DNA of 64,000 nt, from NCBI GenBank assembly GCA_964505265.1, contig CAZDGN010000001.1, forward strand, positions 62,001 through 126,000, read 5' to 3'. The position numbers and the translations under genes are program-made. This stretch comes from CAILUF01 sp964505265 (GTDB lineage Bacteria; Pseudomonadota; Alphaproteobacteria; Rickettsiales; UBA1997). Positions 26,815 to 36,791 of the stretch are shown piece by piece (the stretch's first letter is position 1; each line of letters begins with the position of its first letter). The notes below the pieces were generated by a model. That model was not told where the DNA came from. It saw only the letters and a program-made list of their open reading frames with translations, and searched no databases.

Positions 26815-29454
26815 ATGCAAGAGATAATTTCAAATTACAACCACCAATCGACTGAAAAAAAATGGCAAAATGAATGGGCGAAAACTGAAGTTTTTAAATT
26901 TCGCAACGATTCTCTTGCTCCAAAATTTTATGCTCTTGAAATGTTTCCATATCCTTCTGGAAAAATTCATATGGGGCACTTGCGTAACTATACAATTGGC
27001 GATGTCGTTGCTAGATTTAAAAAACTTAAAGGCTTCGATGTTCTTCATCCAATGGGCTTTGATGCTTTTGGTTTGCCAGCGGAAAATGCCGCCTTACAAC
27101 ATAAAATTCATCCAGAAAATTGGACGCTTTCGAATATTGAAAATATGCGTCAAGAGCTCAAATCGATTGGTTTGTCAATTGATTGGAAGCGTGAAATTAT
27201 AACATGTATGCCCAATTATTACAAGCATGAGCAAAAAATTTTTTTGGATTTTCTTGATAAGGGTTTGGCATATCAAAAAGAATCTTTTGTAAATTGGGAT
27301 CCGATTGATCAAACTGTGTTGGCTAATGAGCAAGTAATTGATGGAAGAGGTTGGAGAAGTGGAGCTTTAGTTGAAAAAAAGAAATTAAAACAATGGTTTT
27401 TAAAGGTCTCAGAATTTTCTGAAGATTTGTTGTCAGAGCTTCAAAATTTAAAAGGCTGGGATGATAGAGTGCTTTCAATGCAAGAAAAATGGATTGGAAA
27501 AAGTTCTGGTTTACTTATTGATTTTGAGATAAAATCAGCTCCACAATATCTTTCGAAAAAATTGCTTGAAACGGGAATTAAAGTATATACGACCAGACCA
27601 GATACACTATTTGGAGCTTCATTTATAGCTATTTCCGCCCACCATCCTCTGGCCTTAGAAATTGCAAATCACGATAAAGAAATAAAAAAATTTATTGATG
27701 AATGTAATAAAAATGCAGTGGATGAACAAACTCTAGAAAAGCAAGAGAAAAAGGGTGTTAAAACCAAAATTATCGTTAAAAATCCTATTGACGAAGAGTC
27801 AGAATTAAGTGTTTTTATTGCAAATTTTGTTTTAATGGAATATGGTACGGGTGCAATATTTGGATGCCCTGCTCATGATATTAGAGATTTTGAATTTGCA
27901 AAAAAATATCAACTAAAAATTTTACCAGTTGTCACTCCTTTTGATGAAAAAAATCAAGAAATTCCTTATTTAGAGGACGGAATAATGATTAATTCAAAAT
28001 TTCTTGATGGTTTAAAAAATCATGAGGCAAAAGAAGAGGTATATAAATTTTTAAAATCTAAAAATATCGCCGAAAAGAAAATTAATTATCGACTCCGTGA
28101 TTGGGGGGTTTCGAGACAGAGATATTGGGGCTGTCCAATTCCAATTTTATATCTTGAAGATGGAAGAATTGTCAAGGTTCCAGAAAGCCAACTTCCGGTT
28201 GAATTGCCAAAAGATGTTGATTTCACTGGACTTGGCAATCCGCTAGAAAATCATCCAACATGGAAATATACTTCTTATCAAGATGTTGATGGAAAAATTT
28301 ATAAAGCCACCAGAGAAACCGATACTTTTGATACTTTTTTTGAAAGTTCTTGGTATTTTTTACGCTATATTTCATTGGAAAATGACAAAGCTTTTGATAA
28401 GGATTTAGTTGATAAGATACTTCCGGTTGATCAATATATTGGTGGGGTTGAGCATGCGGTATTGCATTTACTATATTCAAGATTTTTTGTTAAAGCTCTT
28501 AAAAAATGTGGATATTTATCGGTTAATGAGCCCTTTAAAAATCTATTAACTCAGGGAATGGTTTGTCATCATACTTTCAAAGACGAAGGTGGAAATTGGG
28601 TGTATCCAAGTGAGGCGATTGAATTGCAGAAAGATGTTTTTATTCACGAAAAAACTCGCGAAAAATTAATCAAGGGTCGATATGAAAAGATGAGTAAATC
28701 GAAGAAAAATGTTGTAGAGCCGATAAATATTGTGCAAAGCTATGGGGCGGATACCGCAAGATTATTTATGCTTTCAGATACACCAGCTTCGAGAGATTTA
28801 GATTGGTCAGAAAGCGGTATTGACGGGGCTTGGCGCTATATAAATAGATTGTGGAAATTGGCTAAAAATTTTAGCAATATTACCAAAGGTAAATCATTTA
28901 ATAGGCAAGCCGATTTTGTCAATTATGAAATTTTTAATAAATCACAACTGGAATTGTTAAAATTAAATCATAAGACAATTTTTTACATTGACGATGAATT
29001 AAATAGACTTAGTTTTAATAGGGCAATTGCTAAGATTCGTGAATTCACCAATTTTCTTGAAAAATATCAATTAAAAAAATTTGAAGAAAATAATTTAGAG
29101 ATAAATAATGATTATGAATTGTTTTATTTTTCTTTAAAAAATTTGGCAATTTTACTCTCCCCAATTACTCCGCATTTGGCAGAAGAAATATGGTTTGAAT
29201 TAGAAAATCAAGGTTTGGTATGTGCTGCAAATTTTCCAAACTTTGATGAAAATTTTTTGAAAGAAGATAAAGTTTCGATAGCTGTTCAGGTTTCTGGAAA
29301 GTTGCGCGCCGTAATTCAATTAACTAAGGATTGTTCGGAAAATGAAGTTAAGGAAACTGCTCTTAAACAAGAAAATGTTCAAAAATTTTTATCTAATCAG
29401 GTGATTAAAAAAATAATTTTTGTTCCAAACAAATTACTAAATATCGTAATTTAA
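26815..29454 (+). CDS. leuS: Leucyl-tRNA synthetase
   Basis: Class I synthetase charging tRNA-Leu. It is 879 residues, full length. The HIGH motif is HMGH at 52-55 (PYPSGKIHMGHLRNYT). The CP1 editing domain shows TTRPDTLFGASF and the C-terminal editing element GCPAHDIRDFEFAKKY. The leucine-specific insertion and SSWYFLRYISL follow. KMSKS is at 625-629 (EKMSKSKKNVV). The anticodon-binding and C-terminal domains are complete to the stop. In contrast to alaS in this window, it is intact. A tRNA-Leu substrate lies at 52958. Confidence 0.98.
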   Translation: MQEIISNYNHQSTEKKWQNEWAKTEVFKFRNDSLAPKFYALEMFPYPSGKIHMGHLRNYTIGDVVARFKKLKGFDVLHPMGFDAFGLPAENAALQHKIHPENWTLSNIENMRQELKSIGLSIDWKREIITCMPNYYKHEQKIFLDFLDKGLAYQKESFVNWDPIDQTVLANEQVIDGRGWRSGALVEKKKLKQWFLKVSEFSEDLLSELQNLKGWDDRVLSMQEKWIGKSSGLLIDFEIKSAPQYLSKKLLETGIKVYTTRPDTLFGASFIAISAHHPLALEIANHDKEIKKFIDECNKNAVDEQTLEKQEKKGVKTKIIVKNPIDEESELSVFIANFVLMEYGTGAIFGCPAHDIRDFEFAKKYQLKILPVVTPFDEKNQEIPYLEDGIMINSKFLDGLKNHEAKEEVYKFLKSKNIAEKKINYRLRDWGVSRQRYWGCPIPILYLEDGRIVKVPESQLPVELPKDVDFTGLGNPLENHPTWKYTSYQDVDGKIYKATRETDTFDTFFESSWYFLRYISLENDKAFDKDLVDKILPVDQYIGGVEHAVLHLLYSRFFVKALKKCGYLSVNEPFKNLLTQGMVCHHTFKDEGGNWVYPSEAIELQKDVFIHEKTREKLIKGRYEKMSKSKKNVVEPINIVQSYGADTARLFMLSDTPASRDLDWSESGIDGAWRYINRLWKLAKNFSNITKGKSFNRQADFVNYEIFNKSQLELLKLNHKTIFYIDDELNRLSFNRAIAKIREFTNFLEKYQLKKFEENNLEINNDYELFYFSLKNLAILLSPITPHLAEEIWFELENQGLVCAANFPNFDENFLKEDKVSIAVQVSGKLRAVIQLTKDCSENEVKETALKQENVQKFLSNQVIKKIIFVPNKLLNIVI

Positions 29455-30038
29455 ACTTTTCAAAAAAAATAAAATGACAAAATAAAAGAAACCTTTTTTG
29501 ATAAGAATATACCAAAAGTTTCTGTCGATTAGATATTCTTTTTAAGTTTTTTTATGGATCTCATCTAAAAATAAGAAGTCTAGTTTGTTATTTTAAATGA
29601 TTTTTTTAATTAAAATGTTATTAAATAATCTCACCCAACAATCCTTTAAAAATTTTAAAAAACTTATGATAAATCTACCAACTCAATCATTTTTGGTGTT
29701 TTATTTGGAGTGCTTTTGATAAATTATTATTTAAATATCATTTATTTGTTTTTTTTGAAAAATAATTGATAATTATCAAGGTAATATATTCTATTTTTGA
29801 AACATTTTTAAAATTTAATAAAAATATAAGAAAATAATGAAGATGATTAAATAAAAATTTATAATATTTATTTTAATAAATAAAAAAATTTTTTTTATTA
29901 CACAATTTTGTTATCAAATAAATAATTATTAAAAATATATAAATCTAAAATAAAAATATTATTTTAATTATTTTAATCGAATAAGTTTATTTGATTTGAA
30001 AAGCTATACTTAAATTTTTTTAAAAATAAAAATAAAAT
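29455..30038. other. Gene-poor intergenic region between leuS and fadL
   Basis: 584 bases of very AT-rich sequence with no frame I can support. An imperfect hairpin at about 29487-29523 (AGAAACCTTTTTTG pairing with CCAAAAGTTTCT around an 11-base loop) lies 33 bases after leuS and might act in termination. The remainder probably includes the fadL promoter, but I cannot pick a convincing one. Confidence 0.5.
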
Positions 30039-31295
30039 ATGAAAAAACATAATATAAAAAATAATTTTTTTCCAAAAATACTATTTGGTCTGAAAATCAA
30101 TATTTTGCTAATAGCTAATTCATATGCTGGCGGATATTCTTCTTCCCTATACTCAACATCTGGACTTGGAACGGCATATAGCGGTTCAGCTACTGGTTCA
30201 CATGATATAAGTGATGTGTTTTTTAACCCTGCAATAACGGCTGGAAATAATAAATCTGAAATTATTTTGTCTGGTAGCTTATTAAATCTATCAATCGATC
30301 CCGATTTTATGAATTCAAATTTTGTTCCAGCTGGAACTGAAACGAGAAATGTTGGTACTAAAAAACTAATTCCATCCTTGTATGCTTCAACCCCGATTAA
30401 TCAAGACATTAATTTAAATTTTGCTATAACCACTCCTTTTGGTCTAGAAACCAGATACAACAGAAACTGGGCTGGAAAATATCGTGCAGTTGATAGCTCT
30501 ATTTCTACTATTAATTTTAACCCGTCTTTAGCCTTTAAAATTAATGACAAGCTTTCTTTTGGAGCTGGATTAGTTGCTCAGCATTATGAAGCTGAACTTA
30601 CTAAAAAAGCCATATTAAATGCCAATCCTCTTGTTGAAGGATACGGAAGATTAAAAGGTAATGATTGGGGATATGGATTCAATTTTGGTGTTTTATATAA
30701 AATTTCTTCATACACCAATGTTGGAATTGGTTATCGTTCAGCCATTAAACATAATTTAAAGGGTATTGCCAGTGTCAACGATAATTTGATGGTATCGAAA
30801 TTTAAATCTAATACCACCACTCCTGAATCTTTAACTATTGGGGCTTCTCATAATTTAACCAATGATTTGCAAATTTTATCAGACATTACTATAGCTAGAT
30901 GGTCTCGCCTAAAATCTTTGAGAGTGACCACTAATAATCCACTCCTTGATTCAACTTCAAAATATAATTGGAATAACTCAGTTTTATATTCGGTTGGTTC
31001 AAATTACAAAATTAGTAATAAAGATATATTTAGATTTGGTTTGGCTTATGAAAAAGACGCTGTTAATGATAGAAACCGCGAGCCTACAGTTCCAAATGGC
31101 GATAAATATTGGATAACGGCGGGTTTAAATCATAAATTTGAAAATAATTTAGAGATTGATTTTACTTATGCTTACCAAAAATATAAAGCTAATAATATTA
31201 ACATTAAGGAAATAGGAAATAATCAAGGAACCTTGGTTGGAAAATATCAGCTTAGAGCGGATGTTATTTCCTTAGCAATTAAGAAGCAATTTTAG
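30039..31295 (+). CDS. fadL: FadL/OmpP1-family outer-membrane transport protein
   Basis: Outer-membrane beta-barrel for long-chain fatty acids or other hydrophobic molecules. It is 418 residues. A leader with basic residues and a hydrophobic stretch ends in ANSYAGG. The mature N-terminus LGTAYSGSATGSHDISDVFFNPA matches the FadL plug signature (GxAxAGxAxxxD, then NPA). NWAGKYRAVDSSISTINFNPSLAFKIND is the typical mid-barrel segment. The protein ends in phenylalanine (IKKQF), as barrel proteins do. It stands alone with long flanking spacers. Whether fatty acids are the cargo is unproven; note the acyl-related fusion gene downstream. Confidence 0.88.
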   Translation: MKKHNIKNNFFPKILFGLKINILLIANSYAGGYSSSLYSTSGLGTAYSGSATGSHDISDVFFNPAITAGNNKSEIILSGSLLNLSIDPDFMNSNFVPAGTETRNVGTKKLIPSLYASTPINQDINLNFAITTPFGLETRYNRNWAGKYRAVDSSISTINFNPSLAFKINDKLSFGAGLVAQHYEAELTKKAILNANPLVEGYGRLKGNDWGYGFNFGVLYKISSYTNVGIGYRSAIKHNLKGIASVNDNLMVSKFKSNTTTPESLTIGASHNLTNDLQILSDITIARWSRLKSLRVTTNNPLLDSTSKYNWNNSVLYSVGSNYKISNKDIFRFGLAYEKDAVNDRNREPTVPNGDKYWITAGLNHKFENNLEIDFTYAYQKYKANNINIKEIGNNQGTLVGKYQLRADVISLAIKKQF

Positions 31296-32282
31296 CAATT
31301 GGACTTTTTAGAGATTAAATTTTTTGTTTTTTAGGTATAAAAATTTTAAAAAAACATTTTAATTTTGAGATAAACCTAACTTATAAAAAATAAATTTTGT
31401 TTAATAATATTTTACCCTTTTAAGTAAATTTTCAGCAACATTTTATTTTGTTGATATATCAAATTGGCTTTATTGTTTAATACAAAATATTAGGTTTAGT
31501 AGAATTTTTTGTTTTTCTAAATCGGATAATTTTTTTGTTTTGTATGTAAAAAATTATATAAGCAATGCTGCAATTTATTTTTGCGGAAATATAAGGTTTG
31601 GATTCTTAAATTAAATTTAACATTTTAAAAGTAGGTAAAGATATAGATAAGTTATCGATAATTGATTGATTTTAAATTATCAATTTATTGAAAACCATCA
31701 TTTTTGCCTAAAGTTTAGATTTTATAATGTTAAAAATATATGGAAATTTTTAGGTTTGAAATTTTATATAAATTTGAACTCTTAAATTAAATTTTATCAA
31801 ATTTTTTTATTTTATTTTTTTTAACCAAGCCATAAAAGGTCTTTTTAAAAACGATAAAAGCGATGATATAATTCCTTATATCAAAAAATATTTAGTTAGA
31901 ATTTGAAACTTCAAACCAATATATAAATTTTGTAATTGTATTTATTTAAGATTACTAGAAGCTACCAAATCTGAATAAATTTTTGGTAAATTATGTATGT
32001 TAATTTGATAAAATTTTTTTCAAATTAATAATTCAAAACAGAGCATAGCATATGCTAGTTTTTTTAGTAAATAATTTTAAGTCCGATTGTTATTATTTTA
32101 AGCTTTATGTCTAAGTGATATAGAAGCATAATATTTATGATAATTAAGAATAAAGTATATGTTTTTAAACTTAAAAATACAACCCAAAAAATTTTAAAAA
32201 TTAACAATTTTAAAATTTAAAAAATACAACAACTATTTTATTAAAAAATATTTTTAAATCAATTTAAATTAAAACTTATTTT
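31296..32282. other. Longest gene-poor stretch, upstream of the signalling pair
   Basis: 987 bases with no supportable gene. I see a 12-base palindrome TAGCATATGCTA (32046-32057) followed by seven T, a short hairpin GATATAA-TTCC-TTATATC near 31865-31882, and a repeated CTTAAATTAAATTT (near 31605 and 31790). A 27-codon open tail (31823-31906, NQAIKGLFKNDKSDDIIPYI and more, then a stop) looks coding-like but has no start and no recognisable family. It could be a gene remnant. The spacer may hold regulation for the hotdog-methyltransferase gene. Confidence 0.5.
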
Positions 32283-33716
32283 ATGGAAAATTTAAATCAT
32301 AAAAACAAGGCACTAGTAAATTCTCGCAATCAAATCAATTCTCAATTTATTTTAGATTCATCTGATGCATGGGAAATTGATAAGGAAAAGAGGTTCAATC
32401 TTGACAAGTTAAACGCTCGCTTTAGGGAGTCGATCCCTGTCCTTGATTTTCTTGATTGGAGAATTGAAAATATAAAAAGAGGCTATGCTGAAACAGTATT
32501 GCCTTTAAATGTTGCCTCTTCAAATCAATATATAACTCATCAGGCGGCATTAATGTTGTTATCAGCGGATTATACTGGTGGTATAGCGTTGGCAACATTA
32601 TTTCATCTTGCACCAATTGTTGGTTTCTTTGAGGTCTTTGATGAATATGCAATTTATATGTGGGGTGCCAAATCAACTATTCGTTGGATTTGTCCTAGTA
32701 CCTCTGATTTGATTTGTAGGTCAACGATACCCGAAGAATCACGTGAAGTTTTGGTCAATAGAATGAATGCTAGTAAAAAAGTTTTGTTTACAGGAAAGGT
32801 TGAAATGTTTAACGGCACTAAATTAGTCGCCGATTGCGATTTTACTTATTGGGCTGAAGATATTCACGGTCTTAGAAAAAAAGCAATGGATACTGATAAA
32901 ATTGAAGTTTTATACGAGCATAAATTAAAGACTACTGCCAAGTTAATTTCTGGTTTTAGAGCTTTAGAGCAAGAGGAGGGAGAGTCTAGACTTGATGATC
33001 CATTTGCTTCGGTTATTGCTGGAAAGCACGGCATTACCTTAGCTAAAAGATTTAAAAAGCACACGCCACAAATTCAAGATATGGTTGTCGCTAGAGCTAA
33101 ACATCTTGATAATGCGGTTTTGGATTTTATTAAAGATAAAGAATCTTATAATATTGTTAATATTGGTTCGGGATATGATAATAGATTTATCAGGCTAGAT
33201 CTTTCAAAGGGCAATATTTTTGATTTGGATTTGCCAACAATGTTAAAAGATCGAGATAAAATTTTTAATATTTCTTCGAGAGAAAATGTTAAATTAGTTC
33301 CAATTGATTTAATTACCCAAGATATTGAAGAGGTTTTATTGAATCCAGCAAATGGATTTAATAAAGACTTGCCAACTTTTTTTATTTGGGAGGGGGGGTC
33401 AATGTATTTTGGTCAAAATGAAATTAACAAAATTTTTAAAGCATTTTCTAAATTATTAAATAAAAATAATAGATTATGGTTTGACTATGTATTATCCGAT
33501 ATTATTCTTGATAAAACTAATATTAAAGAAATTGAGGATTTTATGAAATCAATGAGAGTAATGGGGGAAGCCTTTATTAATGGCTTCAAAGACATTACTC
33601 TTTTTGTAAAAAAATATAATTTAGAAGTTTTGAATAATGAAAAATCTTCAAAAATTCTTAATATTGATCAGCCTCATTTTGAGTTTTATAATTTTTGTAT
33701 CGTATCAAAAAAATAA
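32283..33716 (+). CDS. Fusion of a hotdog (DUF4442-like) domain and a leucine-carboxyl-methyltransferase-like domain
   Basis: A 477-residue protein in two parts. Residues about 40-205 resemble hotdog acyl-thioesterase-like proteins of the DUF4442 type: DFLDWRIENIKRGYAETVLPL, ITHQAALMLLSADYTGGIALAT, MWGAKSTIRWICPS, and GKVEMFNGTKLVADCDFTYW. Residues about 225-477 resemble the LCM/Ppm1 family of SAM-dependent carboxyl methyltransferases: MVVARAKHLDNAVLDFI, the SAM loop NIVNIGSGYDNRFIRLD (about 291-306), DLDLP, and FFIWEGGSMYF near residue 370. There is no signal peptide. The kinase gene starts 15 bases downstream, so they form one unit. I infer that it could release an acyl chain from a carrier and methylate its carboxyl group; no substrate is proven. 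Confidence 0.75.
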   Translation: MENLNHKNKALVNSRNQINSQFILDSSDAWEIDKEKRFNLDKLNARFRESIPVLDFLDWRIENIKRGYAETVLPLNVASSNQYITHQAALMLLSADYTGGIALATLFHLAPIVGFFEVFDEYAIYMWGAKSTIRWICPSTSDLICRSTIPEESREVLVNRMNASKKVLFTGKVEMFNGTKLVADCDFTYWAEDIHGLRKKAMDTDKIEVLYEHKLKTTAKLISGFRALEQEEGESRLDDPFASVIAGKHGITLAKRFKKHTPQIQDMVVARAKHLDNAVLDFIKDKESYNIVNIGSGYDNRFIRLDLSKGNIFDLDLPTMLKDRDKIFNISSRENVKLVPIDLITQDIEEVLLNPANGFNKDLPTFFIWEGGSMYFGQNEINKIFKAFSKLLNKNNRLWFDYVLSDIILDKTNIKEIEDFMKSMRVMGEAFINGFKDITLFVKKYNLEVLNNEKSSKILNIDQPHFEFYNFCIVSKK

Positions 33717-33731
33717 CTAAAATATTACATA

Positions 33732-36389
33732 ATGCCACAGCCTTTTATAGAAAGATTGCTTAAGTTTCTTTATGAAAATTATGAAAAAAGTAAATTAAAT
33801 ATCTTTTGGGGATCTTTAGTTTGCCTAGTTGGGCATCCATTATATTGGGCTGTGTGTGTATATCTTGTAAAAGAGCAATATGACAGTATTTTCTTTCGAT
33901 TTAGCTCAAGCATAAGTTCTTTAGCTATCTTATTCTTGTTAATTTATTCTTCTCGAAAAAATTACAAAGCACAACCTTGGCTAATGATTCTGTGGTATTC
34001 GTGGGTAATGTGGATTTTGCCAATCACTTTCACTTATTTAATGCTTATTAATGATTTTTCTAAGATTTGGTTAGTGGCTGAAACCATTATGATTTTTTTG
34101 GTAATTTTAATAGTGAACAATATTTTGCTGATACTGTTAATATTGTCTTTTGGGGTATTTTTTGGTTATTTATTTTATGATTATCTTTTTGGATATTCTT
34201 TAACCATAAGTTTTAGAGAGGTTGCCAGTATTTTATCCTTATTTCCATTTGCCTTTTTTTGCGGAACGTTGTTTTTGACAAAGGCAAAAGTTGGCGATTT
34301 TGAAAGTAAAAAAGCCTCAATTTTCAAATCATTAGCAGGAGCAATAGCACACGAATTAAGAAACCCACTAGCCAGCATCAGCGCTGTTGTAATTAATGTT
34401 GAAAATTATATTAATCAAATAAAAAAAAATATTTTTTTCAATGAAGAAATTGATGAAATTAGCAATAATATTAAAAATGAAGATTTGGTTAAGAAAATTT
34501 TAAATAATTCTGAAAATCTTAAAAATGAAAGAAAACAATTGACACAATTTGTTGATTCGGTAAACCAGTCTGTTAGGCATGCCAATGATATTATTGATAT
34601 TGTTTTAAGCGATATTTCTGAGAAAAAAATTGATGAGAATGATTTTATTTATTTATCCGCTTATGAAGTTATTGAAACCATCCAAAAATATTATCCTCAA
34701 AATCTGTATTCATCAAAAATTATATATGAAATTCCAGATCCAGAAAAATTTAGTAACCTATTTTTTAAAACCACCATCGAGAGATTTTACTTTATTTTCA
34801 ACAATATAATTAAAAATGCTCTTTATTATTCAAATCAATTTCCAGACATGAATATTGCCATAAGTTTTGACCAAAAAATTATCTCTGGAAAAAAATATAA
34901 CTTAATTAACTTTTTAGATAATGGTCCAGGAATTTCTAAATATAATATTAAAAAATTATTTAATGATTTTTCTACTTTTAACAAAAAAGGTGGAACTGGA
35001 CTTGGTTTAGCTTTTTGTAAAAAAAATATGAATTTATTTGGTGGTAATATTTATTGTGAATCGAAATATGGCGAAGGTGATAGAGGGTGGACCAGATTTA
35101 CTTTATTATTTCCATATCCTTCCAAAGAAGATGTTTTGAAAACCAAAGAACTTTCTCAGCAAAAGAAAATTTTATTGGTAGATGATCATGAAATTAACCT
35201 TATAGCCCTTAAAACTAAAATTCAAAAATTATTGCCAAACATAATTTGTGAAACCATAAGTAATTCAAGAGATGCAATAAATTTGGCCAAAAATAAAAAA
35301 TTCGATTTGGTCTTAATGGATATTCAAATGCCTGAAATTGACGGAATTGAATCTGCTCGAATAATTAAAAAAACTAAAAATAATTTACCAATTATTTCGG
35401 CAACTTCACTTTCTTATGAAACCTTTTATGAAGATTTGAAAAATCGCGGTAATGTCAATGATTTTTCTGGCTATATTAGCAAAAATTCACCTTCCAATCA
35501 GGTAGCTAGAAATATTTCCAAACTACTTTTTAATTATGAAGATAATCTTAATTATCTTGGTAATAAAATTGAAAAAATATATAGAAAAATCGCTGGTAAA
35601 AAAATAATTTTGGCCGATGATCAGGAGTTGAATTTGGTTATGACTAGAAAAATGTTGGAAAAGTTAAATGTTATAACGATTGAAGCTAGAAGCGGTATTG
35701 AGGTATTAAATTTATATAAAAATAGTCTAGATAATTTTGGAAAAACAAGTTTTAATGCAATTATAACCGATATTAATATGGATTTTTTAAATGGGGATGA
35801 GGCCTCAAGTGAAATTCGTAAAATTGAAGAAGCTAATAACATTGAATTTGACAAAAAAATACCCATAATCGCACTTACAGGAGATGACTCTGCAGATGCG
35901 GTATCTGGATATTTTAAAAATGGTATGAATGATTATTTTGTTAAGGGTAAAAATTTTGAAATTTTGATAAAGATTTTAGCCAATAATTTTGTTGATATCG
36001 ATACCGATAAAGATTTCTTAGATAGAAGTTTTAATAATTTTCAACAACCAGAAATTAGCATTAATTCTAGTAAAGTTTTTAATTCAAATTTTATTTCTAA
36101 TTTTTCCAAAGAAGAAAAGACGAAAATTTTAAATTTATTTATCGATGATAGTAAGCAAATAATTTCTAAAATAAAAAAATATAATTCTTTTGGCAATCAT
36201 GAGGTAGTTAATAATCATTTACATTCTCTTAAGGGGATATTGGCAAATGTTGGTGCCGAAAAAATGTTCAATTATGTTAAAACAATTGATAAAATTTATA
36301 ACAACAAATCTCAAAATGATGATTGGGTTAAAAATATAGATGATTTGCATTTAGAATTACTTAAAGAGTTGGATAGTTTTCTGAATTAA
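33732..36389 (+). CDS. CqsS-like hybrid sensor histidine kinase with two receivers and Hpt
   Basis: An 885-residue phosphorelay kinase. Residues about 20-190 form six membrane helices whose spacing and residues (VGHPLYWAVCVYL, YDSIFFRF, ILPITFTYLMLINDFSKIW) resemble the sensor of Vibrio CqsS and its LqsS/PhcS relatives. HisKA: AIAHELRNPLAS with His207. HATPase: NNIIKNALYYSNQ, DNGPGIS, GGTGLGLAFCK. First receiver: LLVDDHEIN with Asp530 (LMDIQMPEIDG). Second receiver: ILADDQELN with Asp680 (ITDINMDF). C-terminal Hpt: HLHSLKGILANVGA with His831. All phosphotransfer residues are present, so it can run a full internal relay. Its output regulator is not in the window. CqsS relatives sense small diffusible signals, which fits the enzyme gene 15 bases upstream. 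Confidence 0.88.
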   Translation: MPQPFIERLLKFLYENYEKSKLNIFWGSLVCLVGHPLYWAVCVYLVKEQYDSIFFRFSSSISSLAILFLLIYSSRKNYKAQPWLMILWYSWVMWILPITFTYLMLINDFSKIWLVAETIMIFLVILIVNNILLILLILSFGVFFGYLFYDYLFGYSLTISFREVASILSLFPFAFFCGTLFLTKAKVGDFESKKASIFKSLAGAIAHELRNPLASISAVVINVENYINQIKKNIFFNEEIDEISNNIKNEDLVKKILNNSENLKNERKQLTQFVDSVNQSVRHANDIIDIVLSDISEKKIDENDFIYLSAYEVIETIQKYYPQNLYSSKIIYEIPDPEKFSNLFFKTTIERFYFIFNNIIKNALYYSNQFPDMNIAISFDQKIISGKKYNLINFLDNGPGISKYNIKKLFNDFSTFNKKGGTGLGLAFCKKNMNLFGGNIYCESKYGEGDRGWTRFTLLFPYPSKEDVLKTKELSQQKKILLVDDHEINLIALKTKIQKLLPNIICETISNSRDAINLAKNKKFDLVLMDIQMPEIDGIESARIIKKTKNNLPIISATSLSYETFYEDLKNRGNVNDFSGYISKNSPSNQVARNISKLLFNYEDNLNYLGNKIEKIYRKIAGKKIILADDQELNLVMTRKMLEKLNVITIEARSGIEVLNLYKNSLDNFGKTSFNAIITDINMDFLNGDEASSEIRKIEEANNIEFDKKIPIIALTGDDSADAVSGYFKNGMNDYFVKGKNFEILIKILANNFVDIDTDKDFLDRSFNNFQQPEISINSSKVFNSNFISNFSKEEKTKILNLFIDDSKQIISKIKKYNSFGNHEVVNNHLHSLKGILANVGAEKMFNYVKTIDKIYNNKSQNDDWVKNIDDLHLELLKELDSFLN

Positions 36390-36791
36390 AAGATAGTTTT
36401 GTTGTGGGGTTTTTGAAAAATTTTTAAACTTCAATTCCAATTTTAGACGAGAGCGGCGATATTTTATATTTGGTTTTAGCAGCTCAATATTTTTATACCC
36501 TTTAAATAACTTGGCTCGCAAGCAAATGATAACATCATCATGATTTTAAATTTAATAAATGCCATAGGAGAAATGATGTAATAATTTTTCAATGCGATGT
36601 TGATAACTACAAATATTGATAAAAATTTTGATTTAACAAAAAAGAATATTTAGTAATAAAAGGCTGTGTAATAACCATCCCTAGGTTAAACCCCCTATAT
36701 TAATTTTTAATAATTTTAACAAAAAAACTTATTGTTAAGTTGCGATTATATTTTACTATAAATTTTTTCAAATATTTCTAAAAAAAAACAT
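36390..36791. other. Intergenic region between the kinase and acetyltransferase genes
   Basis: 402 bases between convergent ends of 33732-36389 (+) and 36792-37277 (-). No frame, tRNA or recognisable RNA gene is seen. Patches of higher G+C (near 36450 and 36680) stand out against the background but form no convincing hairpin. Confidence 0.5.

Noticed and set aside
36390..36791. Structured RNA gene in the slightly G+C-richer spacer
   Set aside because: No pairing arms or known RNA signatures (SRP, tmRNA, RNase P, 6S) could be found by eye.
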